Shown here piece by piece: positions 53,301-61,315 of a stretch of 64,000 nt of DNA. The DNA is from Pseudorhodoferax sp965279475. Its GTDB lineage: Bacteria > Pseudomonadota > Gammaproteobacteria > Burkholderiales > Burkholderiaceae_C. The translations under genes were made by a program, and so were the position numbers. Location of the stretch: contig CBDIIA010000002.1 of assembly GCA_965279475.1 (NCBI GenBank), positions 372,001 through 436,000 of the forward strand, read 5' to 3'. Under the pieces are notes generated by a model, which made no database searches, was not told the DNA's origin, and saw only the letters and a list, made by a program, of their open reading frames with translations. The stretch's first letter is position 1, and each line of letters begins with the position of its first letter.

Positions 53301-54704
53301 CACTGGCACGGTCTTCGACAGCAGCTCGGATTCCGCATAGCCATATTGCAGCTCCGCCGCGCGGTTGACCGCGAGGAAACGCAGCGTCCCGACTTCGTAG
53401 ACCCACATCGCCTGCGGGTTGCTGTCGAACAGCAGGCGGTATTGCGCCTCGGAGGCGCGGAGTTGCTCGGCCACGCGCAGCCGCTCGATGGTGCCGCCCA
53501 GTGACTCGACCAGGATCCGGATGTTGCGCACGTCGCGTTCGCCGAAGGAGCCAGGCCGGTCGGACAGCACCTTCAGCGTGCCGATGGTCTGTTCGCCGGA
53601 CTGCAGCGGCGCGGCGATCATCGCGCGGGCGTTGACGGCGCGGCAGGCGGCGCGGTCGACCCGCGGGTCGAGTTCGGTGTCGCTGGCCAGCAGGGTCTCG
53701 CCGGTGCGAAACGCCAGGCCCGACAGGCTGTCGGTCAGCGGCAGGCGCGCGCCGATGGGCCGCGCCACCGCGCCGGACATCGCACGGCAGACCATCACGT
53801 CGTGCTCGGGCATCTCGATCTCGGCACCCGCCGCGTCGGTGAACATCTGCGCGCGTTCGGCCATCAGGTCCAGCACGGCCTGCAAGCCCATGTCGGCGGA
53901 GGCGATCTCCTTCTGGATGGTCACGATGCGCACGCGGGTGGCGGCGTCCAGCCGTTCTTCGTCGGCCTGGCGCCGGCGTTCGGTGATGTCGGTCATGCCG
54001 CCGACGAAACGCACGGCGCGGCCCTGCACATCGCGGATCACGAAGCCGCGGCTGCTCACGTGGGCATAGGACGCGTCGGCGCGCCGGATGCGGAACTCGT
54101 CGCTCCACACTTCGCCGGTGCCCGCGAGCACGGCGTCGAGGCCACGCGTCACGGCATCGCGGTCCTGCGGATGGAGGCGGCTTGCCCAGGCGCGTCCATG
54201 CGCGTCGAGCTCGTCGATCGACTCGCCCAGCAGCCGGTGCACGCCGTCGCTCCACCAGATGGTGCCGGCCAGCAGGTCCCAGTCCCATACCGCATCGGCC
54301 ATCGCGCGCGCCAGATGCCGGAAACGTTCTTCGCTGTGGCGCAGCGCATCGGACGCCTGCTTGCGCGCCGACACGTCGCGAAAGCGCACGGTCAGCGCCT
54401 GGCCCTCGGGGGCGGCACGCACCTCGAGCCACAGGCCCAGGCCGGCCGAGTAGGCCTCGAACGCCACGGAGCACTGTTCCGCGATCGCCCACCGGCATTC
54501 GGACCCGAACGGCGATGCGGCAGATTCGCGGAAGGCGTCGTGCACGGCCTGGCCCGACAAGGCCGCTCCGGCGCGCTGCAGGATGCGCTCGGCCTCGGCG
54601 TTGGCTTGCAGCACACGGGCATCGGCGTCGAGGTGGATGCAGGGATCGGCAGCGGCTTCCGGTCCCGGAATGGCATGCGGTGGCAAGGGTGCGCGCTGCC
54701 TCAT
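50382..54704 (-). CDS. multidomain PAS-GAF-GGDEF-EAL sensor protein
   Basis: 1440-residue soluble c-di-GMP protein. Approximate order: PAS (15-115), PAS-PAC (120-245, ending GGMTDITERR), GAF (255-410), PAS (415-540), GAF (545-715), divergent GAF (717-875), PAS (885-1000, ending HTDITERK), GGDEF (1003-1175) and EAL (1185-1432). The GGDEF site is RLGGDEF with RVSD before it; the EAL site is VEALVRW with DDFGTGYSSLSYLRRLP intact. It has no membrane helix, so it should read cytoplasmic signals such as redox, light or small ligands. It is divergent from the SPOR gene and upstream of the defence pair on the same strand. Confidence 0.94.
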   Translation of the reverse strand: MRQRAPLPPHAIPGPEAAADPCIHLDADARVLQANAEAERILQRAGAALSGQAVHDAFRESAASPFGSECRWAIAEQCSVAFEAYSAGLGLWLEVRAAPEGQALTVRFRDVSARKQASDALRHSEERFRHLARAMADAVWDWDLLAGTIWWSDGVHRLLGESIDELDAHGRAWASRLHPQDRDAVTRGLDAVLAGTGEVWSDEFRIRRADASYAHVSSRGFVIRDVQGRAVRFVGGMTDITERRRQADEERLDAATRVRIVTIQKEIASADMGLQAVLDLMAERAQMFTDAAGAEIEMPEHDVMVCRAMSGAVARPIGARLPLTDSLSGLAFRTGETLLASDTELDPRVDRAACRAVNARAMIAAPLQSGEQTIGTLKVLSDRPGSFGERDVRNIRILVESLGGTIERLRVAEQLRASEAQYRLLFDSNPQAMWVYEVGTLRFLAVNRAAELQYGYAESELLSKTVPVLWPADGRSDLLEQLEAVPHLASTAGLQRRHRRRDGTELDVEISGDGIVFNGRDARLILGTDVTRRLQAERELARLSRAQRMLSACNESVIRAGSEQALLHEVCRIAVEIGGYAMTWVGYANDDAEQTIRVMANAGANADYMKGIVVSWADDGPNSQGPAARCLRSGELVIVEDIACDPSFAPWLDDALASGFRGVACLPLREARRTFGLLYLYAPDIVHFGSDEIALLQELANDLAFGIGHLRVRAQQSQLQAAVLKMAMAVSAQTGDAFFEQLAHHVAQALGARAAFVARLTQQGEKPIARTIAAVVDGRLHENMDYALHGTPSEALLGVNSWFTTDLPPRSPRMAAALGDFVPVAYAGCRLENAAGEMVGMIVALLAEMPASIDFVTSTLQIFAVRAASELERQGTDLRLRRQASLLDQAQDAIVVYGIDHKVQYWNKSAERLYGWSAADVAGDFRVTQLYGDTAAFHEALRTVQAQHEWSGETTQRRKDGSSVAVEARWTLVPDEQGRPGSILAIHTDITERKEAEREIQKLAFYDPLTQLPNRLLLMDRLHQALGAELRTGRGGALLFIDLDNFKILNDTLGHDKGDLLLQQVAARLTACVRVSDTVARLGGDEFVVMLEDLGDSPQEVAIQAKHVGEKILAALTPPYQLDGNEHLSTSSIGIAPFNRQHEGVGELLKQADIAMYQAKAAGRNTLRFFDPGLQAAVTARVALEADLRLALTQEEFLLHYQPQVDGEGRVTGVEALVRWVHPQRGLVSPADFIPLAEETGMILPLGRWVLEQACNQLARWAAQPATAALGMAVNVSSRQFRHPDFVAQVAAVLARTGADARLLKLELTESLLVDDMELTIGKMSALKTQGVGFALDDFGTGYSSLSYLRRLPLDQLKIDQSFVRDAVEDANDGVIVRTIIGLARSLGLSVIAEGVETEAQRAFLAREGCHAYQGYLFSRPLPPDQLAAYLPSRLGAASD

Positions 54705-54799
54705 CGGTGCCGGGGCGTCGCTCAGCGGACAGCGCCCCGGCGCTGCGGTCGGGGTTCGGTCCTCGCGCTCGGAAGGGGGCTGCGCATCCGATTCATTCT

Positions 54800-54846
54800 A
54801 GGAGTCTGTCGGGCCTGGGCATAGCCCCGCCGCACCTCAGGACTCC
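54800..54846. repeat. imperfect inverted repeat, possible REP fragment
   Basis: GGAGTC (54801-54806) and GACTCC (54841-54846) bracket a GC-rich stretch with GGGC/GCCC complements inside. It sits in the 226-nt gap between the divergent GGDEF-EAL and SPOR genes. It may be a remnant of an intergenic repeat or a regulatory hairpin; the evidence is weak. Confidence 0.35.
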
Positions 54847-54930
54847 ACGCAGGCCTGCGGTACGACGCGTGGGTGTTCAGGCGCCCGCTCAGCGCGCTCC
54901 GGCTGCGCCGTGGCAAGAGGCGCGCGGTTT

Positions 54931-56250
54931 ATGCGACAGTACCGCCTTGCAATGAACGCCATTCACGCAGCCACCACGGCACAAGACGTGCCCGAACCCC
55001 GACCGCCCGATGTGTCGGCCGGGCTGTACCGTGCGGCCATCGGCACGCGGTCACAGGAGCGTTACCTGCGCCTCTTCACCGCGTTCGATGCGCGCGGCGG
55101 CCCCAACCTGCAATGGCACTGGCCGGCCTTCGTCTCGGCGTTGAACTGGCTGGTCTACCGGGGCTTGTGGGTGTGGGCCTTCGGCCTGGCCGGCGTCTCG
55201 CTGCTCGGTGCGATCGCGGTGTTCGGTGTCGCCAAACTCGTCTTCGGCGCGGCGCCCATGGACCTGGGTCTGCTGGCGCTTGCGCTGGTCGGTGCGGCGT
55301 CGCTGCTGTGCGGCCTGTTTGCGGATGGCGTGTACTACCGGATCTGCAACCGGCGCATTCTGGCCGCAGTGGCCGCCAGCGAAAACATCGAGCAGGCGCA
55401 AGCGCTGCTGGCCGCACAGGCCGCGCGGCGCGGCCGCTGGCCGGCCATGGCGCTGGTCAACGCCGGGATCGCCTTGTTCGCCGCCGTATGGGCGGGCATG
55501 CTGGGGAGCGGCTTCGACACGCTGGAGAGAAGCGGCAGGGCCGACGTTGTCGCCGTGACGCGGCCCGACGCCACGCGCGAAGTGCAGGCCATGCCCGCGG
55601 CCGCCGGACCCTCAACGCCCGCCAGCAGCCCGGCGAACGTGGAGGCGACTGCAGTGCCGAAGGATGCCGCGTCTGCTGCAGCGGCGGAGACAGCGGCAGA
55701 ACCGCATGTGGAGGCCGTCGTGGCCGCACCGGCAGCGTCGTCGACGATGGCGGCGGCCTCGGTGCCGGCGGCACCGGCATGCAAGGACTGTGCAGGGCCG
55801 TCCGAAGCCTCGTCATCGGTCCGGCCGCCATCGGCGGCACCGAACGTCTCTGCTCCGGCTTCGGTGCCAGCACCCGATGCACCGACCCCAGCGCCATCCC
55901 TGCCCCCGAAATCACCGGCGAAGACCACGGCCGGTGCACCTGACAAACCGGTTGCCACCGCCAGCGCGGCGGCGCGCAAAGCAGCGCCATCCAAGGCTGC
56001 CGGCGGGTTTGCGGTGCAGATCGGTATCTTCGCCCAGCCCGGCAATGCCAGCAGCGCGCTGGCCAAGCTGCAGAACGCAGGCCTGCGCGGCTACAGCGAG
56101 CCGATCGCGGCCCCGGAAGGCGAGCAGCAACGCATCCGCGCGGGCCCGTTCGAGACACAGGCACGCGCCCAGGCCGCGGCTGAGAAGATCCGCGCGCTCG
56201 GCCTGCCGGGCGTGGTGGTGAAGACCCGGGGCGCGGAGCCGAAACCTTGA
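54931..56250 (+). CDS. membrane protein with DUF2628-like N-terminus and C-terminal SPOR domain
   Basis: 439-residue protein. The N-terminal part (LQWHWPAFVSALNWLVYRGLWVWAF) resembles DUF2628 and holds two to three membrane helices (about 75-135), with another near 185. A long Ala/Pro/Ser linker (about 225-355) spans the periplasm. A SPOR domain ends the protein (GGFAVQIGIFAQPGNASSALAKLQ, IRAGPFETQARAQAAAEKI), which binds denuded peptidoglycan glycans at the septum. AGAGG ten bases before ATG 54931 favours that start over ATG 54952. A role in cell division or envelope is expected. Confidence 0.85.
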   Translation: MRQYRLAMNAIHAATTAQDVPEPRPPDVSAGLYRAAIGTRSQERYLRLFTAFDARGGPNLQWHWPAFVSALNWLVYRGLWVWAFGLAGVSLLGAIAVFGVAKLVFGAAPMDLGLLALALVGAASLLCGLFADGVYYRICNRRILAAVAASENIEQAQALLAAQAARRGRWPAMALVNAGIALFAAVWAGMLGSGFDTLERSGRADVVAVTRPDATREVQAMPAAAGPSTPASSPANVEATAVPKDAASAAAAETAAEPHVEAVVAAPAASSTMAAASVPAAPACKDCAGPSEASSSVRPPSAAPNVSAPASVPAPDAPTPAPSLPPKSPAKTTAGAPDKPVATASAAARKAAPSKAAGGFAVQIGIFAQPGNASSALAKLQNAGLRGYSEPIAAPEGEQQRIRAGPFETQARAQAAAEKIRALGLPGVVVKTRGAEPKP

Positions 56251-56308
56251 GTTGAGGGGGCGCCACCGGGAGCGCTCTGACTGGCGCCGAGCTGGATCGA
56301 TCGGACAA

Positions 56309-56338
56309 AAAAAAGCCAGTCGACTGACTGGCTTTTTT
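56309..56338. terminator. bidirectional intrinsic terminator
   Basis: AAAAAAGCCAGTC (56309-56321) and GACTGGCTTTTTT (56326-56338) pair perfectly over 13 bp around GACT. T-runs are present in both directions, so it can end the SPOR transcript on the plus strand and the tRNA/ribosomal transcript on the minus strand. Confidence 0.95.
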
Positions 56339-56370
56339 GACTTCGACTGGATGACCAGGAAGCCTTGTAT

Positions 56371-56447
<77 letters not shown>

Positions 56448-56458
56448 GCAAGAGGTTG

Positions 56459-56466
56459 ATTATAGC
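56459..56466 (-). promoter_or_regulatory. extended -10 promoter of tRNA-fMet
   Basis: On the minus strand TGCTATAAT provides a consensus -10 hexamer (56464-56459) with the TGn extension. It lies seven bases after the rplQ stop and twelve before the tRNA 5' end. So the tRNA can be transcribed independently of the ribosomal operon. Confidence 0.75.
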
Positions 56467-56470
56467 ACGT

Positions 56471-56869
56471 TTAAGACTTCGCTGCGTCAGAAGCTGGAGC
56501 TTCTGTCACTTCAGGACGGTCGACGAGTTCGACCAGTGCCATCGGTGCGTTGTCGCCCACGCGGAAGCCCATCTTCAGGATGCGCGTGTAACCGCCCGGG
56601 CGCGCCTTGAAGCGCGGGCCCAGGTCGTTGAACAGCTTGGTGACGCTGTCGCGGCTGCGCAGGCGGTCGAATGCCAGGCGGCGATTGGCAAGCGTCGCTT
56701 CCTTGGCCAGCGTGATCATCGGCTCGATGACGCGGCGCAGTTCCTTGGCCTTGGGAACCGTGGTCTTGATGACTTCGTGTTCGATCAACGAATTCATCAT
56801 GTTCTGCAGCATCGCAAGGCGGTGCGAGCTGGTGCGGTTGAGCTTGCGGAGTCCGTGTCCGTGGCGCAT
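56471..56869 (-). CDS. rplQ: 50S ribosomal protein L17
   Basis: 132-residue L17, last gene of the alpha operon. The family start MRHGHGLRKLNRTSSHRLAMLQNMMNSLI is complete, followed by IKTTVPKAKELRRVIEPMITLAK and the C-terminal VELVDRPE. It binds 23S rRNA near the exit tunnel. AAAGGAAA seven bases upstream supports the ATG. It lies 106 nt after rpoA, a normal spacing. Confidence 0.98.
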   Translation of the reverse strand: MRHGHGLRKLNRTSSHRLAMLQNMMNSLIEHEVIKTTVPKAKELRRVIEPMITLAKEATLANRRLAFDRLRSRDSVTKLFNDLGPRFKARPGGYTRILKMGFRVGDNAPMALVELVDRPEVTEAPASDAAKS

Positions 56870-56975
56870 GGTGTGTTTCCTTTACTTTTCAATCAAAGGC
56901 AGCCGTATCAGGTACTGCCAGTTCACCAGGTCGACGAGGTGAGCACCGCCATCGGGGCGGGTTCACCCGTCAGTC

Positions 56976-57965
56976 TTATCGCTTGTCCAGACCGGCCGGC
57001 GGCCAGCTTTCGAGCTTCATTCCCAAGGTCAGGCCGCGCGAAGCGAGCACTTCCTTGATTTCGTTGAGCGACTTGCGACCCAGGTTCGGGGTCTTCAGCA
57101 ACTCGTTTTCGGTGCGCTGGATCAGGTCACCGATGTAGTAGATGTTCTCTGCCTTCAGGCAGTTGGCGGAACGTACCGTCAACTCGAGTTCGTCGACCGG
57201 GCGCAGCAGGATCGGATCGAACTGCGTGCTGCCACGTGGCGCCGGTGCGTCGAAGGCCGCCAGTTCGCTGCCTTCGAGCTGGGCGAACACCGCCAGCTGC
57301 TCAACCAGGATCTTGGCCGAAGCGCGCACGGCGTCTTCCGCGGTGATCGCGCCGTTGGTCTCGATCTCGACGACCAGCTTGTCCAGGTCGGTACGTTGCT
57401 CGACACGCGCGCTCTCGACGGTGTAGCTCACGCGCTTGACGGGCGAGAACGACGCGTCCAGCACGATGCGGCCGATCGACTTGGTCTGCTCGTCGCCATA
57501 ACGGCGCACGTTACCGGGCACGTAGCCACGGCCCTTTTCGACCTTGACCTGCATGTCGAGCTTGCCACCTTGGGAAAGGTTGGCAATCACGTGCTCGGGG
57601 TTGATGATTTCCACGTCGTGCGGCGTCTGGATGTCGCCGGCCGTGACCACGCCTTCGCCGTCCTTGCGCAAGCTCAGCGTGACTTCGTCACGGTTGTGCA
57701 GCTTGAAGACCACGCCCTTCAGATTCAACAGGATGTTGACCACGTCCTCCTGGACGCCGTCGATGGACGAGTACTCGTGCAGCACGCCGGCAATCGTCAC
57801 TTCGGTCGCCGAATAACCTACCATGGACGACAGCAGGACGCGACGCAGTGCGTTGCCCAGCGTGTGCCCGTAGCCGCGTTCGAACGGCTCCAACGCCACC
57901 TTGGCGCGGTTAGGCCCAAGTTGCTCGACGTTGATGGCTTTGGGTTTCAGCAAATTGGTTTGCAT
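56976..57965 (-). CDS. rpoA: DNA-directed RNA polymerase alpha subunit
   Basis: 329-residue alpha subunit. The N-terminal dimerisation domain (EPFERGYGHTLGNALRRVLLSSM through VRASAKILVEQLAVF) joins by a linker to the C-terminal domain (VDELELTVRSANCLKAENIYYIGDLIQRTENELLKTPNLGRKSLNEIKEVLASRGLTLGM) that contacts UP elements and activators. Length matches the E. coli protein. AGAGGAAG upstream supports the start. It sits in the canonical place between rpsD and rplQ. Confidence 0.98.
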   Translation of the reverse strand: MQTNLLKPKAINVEQLGPNRAKVALEPFERGYGHTLGNALRRVLLSSMVGYSATEVTIAGVLHEYSSIDGVQEDVVNILLNLKGVVFKLHNRDEVTLSLRKDGEGVVTAGDIQTPHDVEIINPEHVIANLSQGGKLDMQVKVEKGRGYVPGNVRRYGDEQTKSIGRIVLDASFSPVKRVSYTVESARVEQRTDLDKLVVEIETNGAITAEDAVRASAKILVEQLAVFAQLEGSELAAFDAPAPRGSTQFDPILLRPVDELELTVRSANCLKAENIYYIGDLIQRTENELLKTPNLGRKSLNEIKEVLASRGLTLGMKLESWPPAGLDKR

Positions 57966-58019
57966 GCAGGCTTCCTCTCAATACCCCCAGCTCGTTACAC
58001 CGGTAAGGCTGGTGAAGTC

Positions 58020-58047
58020 CCTGGGCCGCAGTGCCCCACGTCCCAGG
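58020..58047. promoter_or_regulatory. hairpin in the rpsD-rpoA gap
   Basis: CCTGGG (58020-58025) and CCCAGG (58042-58047) pair, with an inner GTG/CAC, in the 108-nt intergenic region. It may be a processing or attenuation structure. No T-run follows. Confidence 0.4.
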
Positions 58048-58073
58048 AATGGAAATCGATCGATGTCGCCCGC

Positions 58074-58697
58074 TTAACGCGAGTACAACTCGACGATCAA
58101 TGATTCGTTGATGTCGGACGCGAATTCGTCGCGGTCCGGGACCTTCTTGAAGGTTCCTTCAGCCTTTTCGAGGCTGACTTCGACCCATGCGGGCATGCCG
58201 ACCTGCTGGGCCAGTTGCAGAGCTTCGACCACGCGGTTCTGCTTCTTCGACTTTTCACGGATACCGACGACGTCGCCCGTCTTGACCATGTAGGACGGAA
58301 TGTTCACCGGCTTGCCGTTCACCGTGACGGCCTTGTGCGACACCAGCTGGCGTGCCTCGGCGCGGGTCGAACCAAAGCCCATCCGGTAGACCACGTTGTC
58401 CAGGCGCGATTCGAGCAGGAACAGCAGGTTCGCACCGGTGTTGCCCTTGCGGCGGTCGGCTTCTTCGAAATAGCGACGGAACTGCTTCTCCAGCACGCCG
58501 TACATGCGCTTGACCTTCTGCTTCTCGCGCAGTTGCAGACCGAAGTCGGAGGTGCGGGCACCCGACGTACGGCCGTGCTGGCCAGGCTTGGAGTCGAACT
58601 TCGCCTTGTCGCTGATCGAGCGGCGTGCGCTCTTCAGGAACAGGTCGGTGCCTTCACGGCGGGAGAGTTTGGCCTTGGGGCCGAGATAGCGTGCCAC
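58074..58697 (-). CDS. rpsD: 30S ribosomal protein S4
   Basis: 207-residue S4, a primary 16S rRNA binder that nucleates 30S assembly and, in many bacteria, represses the alpha operon. ARYLGPKAKLSRREGTDLFL and the S4 domain RLDNVVYRMGFGSTRAEARQLVSHKAVTVNGKPVNIPSYMVK are complete, ending VELYSR. The start codon is GTG at 58697, preceded by AGGAAAG. A strong hairpin lies just upstream in the gap to rpsK. Confidence 0.98.
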   Translation of the reverse strand: MARYLGPKAKLSRREGTDLFLKSARRSISDKAKFDSKPGQHGRTSGARTSDFGLQLREKQKVKRMYGVLEKQFRRYFEEADRRKGNTGANLLFLLESRLDNVVYRMGFGSTRAEARQLVSHKAVTVNGKPVNIPSYMVKTGDVVGIREKSKKQNRVVEALQLAQQVGMPAWVEVSLEKAEGTFKKVPDRDEFASDINESLIVELYSR

Positions 58698-58741
58698 TTG
58701 AGCTTTCCTTTATGTCATCTGCTGCAGCAATTGCCGCAGGA

Positions 58742-58763
58742 GCCACTGGCCGGAGCCAGTGGC
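58742..58763. promoter_or_regulatory. 9-bp perfect hairpin in the rpsK-rpsD gap
   Basis: GCCACTGGC (58742-58750) and GCCAGTGGC (58755-58763) pair perfectly around CGGA. It lies inside the alpha operon between the rpsK stop and the rpsD start. It could bind S4, slow polymerase or mark an RNA-processing site; there is no T-run, so full termination is unlikely. Confidence 0.6.
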
Positions 58764-58786
58764 GGTGGGCTTACGGTTGTAGGGGA

Positions 58787-59191
58787 TCAGATACGGCGAC
58801 GCTTTTGAGGGCGGCAACCGTTATGGGGAACCGGCGTCACGTCGGAGATCGACGTGATGCGGATGCCCAACGCACCAAGGGCGCGCACGGAGGATTCGCG
58901 GCCCGGACCCGGACCCTTGATCTCCACGTCGAGGTTCTTGATGCCCTGCTCGATGGCAGCGCGTCCTGCGACTTCCGATGCGACCTGGGCGGCGAAGGGC
59001 GTCGACTTGCGCGAACCCTTGAAACCTTGGCCACCGGAAGATGCCCAGGACAACGCGTTGCCCTGGCGATCCGTGATGGTGATGATCGTGTTGTTGAAGG
59101 ACGCGTGCACGTGCGCAACACCGTCCGAGACGTTCTTGCGGACCTTCTTGCGAACACGCTGCGATGCGTTACTCGACGGAGCTTTAGCCAT
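58787..59191 (-). CDS. rpsK: 30S ribosomal protein S11
   Basis: 134-residue S11 of the 30S platform, forming part of the mRNA exit channel. VSDGVAHVHASFNNTIITITDRQGNALSWASSGGQGFKGSRKSTPFAAQVA is the conserved core and VTPVPHNGCRPQKRRRI the standard terminus. The lysine-rich start MAKAPSSNASQRVRKKVRKN is typical. It follows rpsM with an 18-nt gap in the normal operon order. Confidence 0.98.
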   Translation of the reverse strand: MAKAPSSNASQRVRKKVRKNVSDGVAHVHASFNNTIITITDRQGNALSWASSGGQGFKGSRKSTPFAAQVASEVAGRAAIEQGIKNLDVEIKGPGPGRESSVRALGALGIRITSISDVTPVPHNGCRPQKRRRI

Positions 59192-59209
59192 GGTGATCTC
59201 TCAATCTCT

Positions 59210-59575
59210 TTACTTCTTCAGTGCCGCAGCGGCCTTGCGCGGACCCTTGCGGGTACGGGCGTTGGTACGCGTACGCTGGCCGCGCATGGGCAGGCCACGA
59301 CGGTGACGGAAACCGCGGTAGCAGCCGATGTCCATCAAACGCTTGATGTTCATCGTGGTCTCGCGGCGCAGATCGCCCTCGATCGTGAATTGCCCCACCT
59401 GATCGCGAATCTTCTCCAGATCGCCATCGGTCAGGTCCTTGACCTTCTTCGAGTAAGCGATGCCACAGGCTTCACAGATCTTGCGCGCACGTGTGCGGCC
59501 GATCCCGAAGATGGCGGTCAGACCGATTTCAGCGTGCTGATGCGGCGGAATGTTGATACCAGCAATACGTGCCAT
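59210..59575 (-). CDS. rpsM: 30S ribosomal protein S13
   Basis: 121-residue S13, which bridges to the large subunit and contacts the P-site tRNA. MARIAGINIPPHQHAEIGLTAIFGIGRTRARKICEACGI is the family start, and RHRRGLPMRGQRTRTNARTRKGPRK the rRNA-binding tail. Length and order are normal. It follows rpmJ. Confidence 0.98.
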   Translation of the reverse strand: MARIAGINIPPHQHAEIGLTAIFGIGRTRARKICEACGIAYSKKVKDLTDGDLEKIRDQVGQFTIEGDLRRETTMNIKRLMDIGCYRGFRHRRGLPMRGQRTRTNARTRKGPRKAAAALKK

Positions 59576-59598
59576 ATACGTCCTCTAAAACTCTTTGC

Positions 59599-59712
59599 TC
59601 AGCCTTGACGCTGTTTGTGACGCGGATCGGAACAGATCACACGAACCACACCCTTGCGGCGGATGACTTTGCAGTTGCGGCAAATTTTCTTGACCGAAGC
59701 CGAAACTCTCAT
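59599..59712 (-). CDS. rpmJ: 50S ribosomal protein L36 (zinc-binding type)
   Basis: 37-residue L36. Read on the minus strand it gives MRVSASVKKICRNCKVIRRK followed by GVVRVICSDPRHKQRQG and a TGA stop. Cys11, Cys14, Cys27 and His32 form the zinc site, so this is the C+ form, not the zinc-independent paralogue made under zinc starvation. It lies between infA and rpsM as in other betaproteobacteria. Confidence 0.97.
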   Translation of the reverse strand: MRVSASVKKICRNCKVIRRKGVVRVICSDPRHKQRQG

Positions 59713-59743
59713 TGCATTCTCCTAAAACCCGTTACCAATGCGC

Positions 59744-59962
59744 CTACTTGGCGCGGAACACGATGCGCGCCCGCGACAAGTCGTAAGGCGTCAACTCCAC
59801 CGTCACCTTGTCTCCCGGCAGGATGCGGATGTAGTGCATCCGCATCTTCCCGGAGATGTGCCCGAGTACCACATGGCCGTTTTCCAGTTTCACGCGGAAG
59901 GTCGCGTTCGGCAGGTTTTCGACCACCTCACCCTGCATCTGAATGACGTCGTCTTTCGACAT
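59744..59962 (-). CDS. infA: translation initiation factor IF-1
   Basis: 72-residue OB-fold protein that blocks the A site during initiation. MSKDDVIQMQGEVVENLPNATFRVKLENGHVVLGHISGKMRMHYIRILPGDKVTVELTPYDLSRARIVFRAK is full length. It lies six nucleotides after secY and before rpmJ. Some betaproteobacteria carry a second infA elsewhere; this is the operon copy. Confidence 0.98.
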   Translation of the reverse strand: MSKDDVIQMQGEVVENLPNATFRVKLENGHVVLGHISGKMRMHYIRILPGDKVTVELTPYDLSRARIVFRAK

Positions 59963-59968
59963 GCCGCT

Positions 59969-61288
59969 TCAAACACTGGGTGACGACTTGAAATTGGCCT
60001 TCTTCAACAGCGACTCGTACTGCTGAGACATCATGTAGTTCTGGACCTGCGCCATGAAATCCATCGTGACCACCACGATGATCAGCAGCGAAGTTCCACC
60101 AAAATAAAACGGCACGTTGTACTTCAGGATCAGAAACTCGGGCAGCAGGCAGACGAAGGTGATGTAGATCGCCCCCGCCAAGGTCAGCCGCAACAAGATC
60201 TTGTCGATATAACGCGCCGTCTGTTCACCCGGCCGGATGCCCGGAATGAACGCACCACTCTTCTTCAGGTTGTCTGCCGTTTCACGGCTGTTGAACACCA
60301 ACGCCGTGTAGAAAAAGCAGAAGAACACGATCGCCGCGGCGTAGAACATCACATAGATCGGCTGGCCCGGGCTCAACATGCCAGCAAGATCCTTCAGCCA
60401 ACGCATCGATTCGCCGGAACTGAACCAGCTCACCACCGTGGCGGGCAGCAGGATGATCGACGACGCGAAGATCGGAGGAATCACACCCGCCATGTTCAGC
60501 TTCAGCGGCAGATGCGACGACTGGCCGCCATACACCTTGTTGCCCACCTGCCGACGCGCATAGTTCACCAGGATCTTGCGCTGTCCACGCTCCACGTACA
60601 CCACGAAGTACGTCACCAGCGCCACCACCAGCACGATCAGGATCGCCACAATGATGCTCATCGCACCGGTGCGCACCAGTTCGAGCAGGCCGCCGATCGA
60701 CCCTGGCAAGCCAGCGGCGATACCGGAGAAGATCAGGATCGAAATGCCGTTTCCAAGCCCACGCTCGGTGATCTGCTCCCCCAGCCACATCAGGAACATC
60801 GTGCCGGCCGTCAGGCTGACCACCGCCGTCATCCGGAAACCGAAGCCCGGTGTGATCACCAGGCCGGCCGAACTCTCCAGCGCCAACGCGATGCTCAAGG
60901 ACTGGAACAGGGCCAGGCCCAGCGTCCCGTAACGCGTGTACTGGGTGATCTTGCGACGCCCCGCCTCGCCTTCCTTCTTGATCTGCTCGAAGGTCGGCAC
61001 GACGTAGGTCATCAACTGCATGATGATCGACGCCGAGATGTACGGCATGATGCCCAACGCGAACACGGTGAAGCGCGACAACGCCCCGCCCGAGAACATG
61101 TTGAACAGGCTCAGGATGCCGCCCTGCTGACCGTTGAACAGCTGCTGCAGCTGCTCGGGGTTGATGCCCGGCACCGGAATATGCGCCCCCACCCGGTACA
61201 CCACCAGCGCGAGGAGCAAGAAGACCAGCCGGCGACGCAGGTCGCCGAACTTGCCTGTCTTTGCGATGTTGGCCGAGCTAGTTGCCAC
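59969..61288 (-). CDS. secY: preprotein translocase subunit SecY
   Basis: 439-residue channel subunit of the Sec translocon with ten membrane helices. LRRRLVFLLLALVVYRVGAHIPVPGI begins helix 1; GIMPYISASIIMQLMT, YTRYGTLGLALFQS and FNSRETADNLKKSGAFIPGIRPGEQTARYI (the cytoplasmic loop that meets the ribosome and SecA) are conserved. The start is GTG at 61288 with AAGGAT upstream. It lies between rplO and infA. Confidence 0.98.
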   Translation of the reverse strand: MATSSANIAKTGKFGDLRRRLVFLLLALVVYRVGAHIPVPGINPEQLQQLFNGQQGGILSLFNMFSGGALSRFTVFALGIMPYISASIIMQLMTYVVPTFEQIKKEGEAGRRKITQYTRYGTLGLALFQSLSIALALESSAGLVITPGFGFRMTAVVSLTAGTMFLMWLGEQITERGLGNGISILIFSGIAAGLPGSIGGLLELVRTGAMSIIVAILIVLVVALVTYFVVYVERGQRKILVNYARRQVGNKVYGGQSSHLPLKLNMAGVIPPIFASSIILLPATVVSWFSSGESMRWLKDLAGMLSPGQPIYVMFYAAAIVFFCFFYTALVFNSRETADNLKKSGAFIPGIRPGEQTARYIDKILLRLTLAGAIYITFVCLLPEFLILKYNVPFYFGGTSLLIIVVVTMDFMAQVQNYMMSQQYESLLKKANFKSSPSV

Positions 61289-61315
61289 CGAACAAATCCT
61301 TCGTCACGACCGGGA

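Noticed and set aside
50128..54498. A 1456-codon open reading frame in another frame of the minus strand over the GGDEF-EAL gene
   Set aside because: It is Arg/Pro/Gly-rich low-complexity translation caused by high-GC codon bias; the overlapping frame encodes recognisable PAS, GAF, GGDEF and EAL domains.
58020..58763. Intrinsic terminators inside the ribosomal operon
   Set aside because: The hairpins lack T-runs and essential genes follow; attenuation or processing is more likely.
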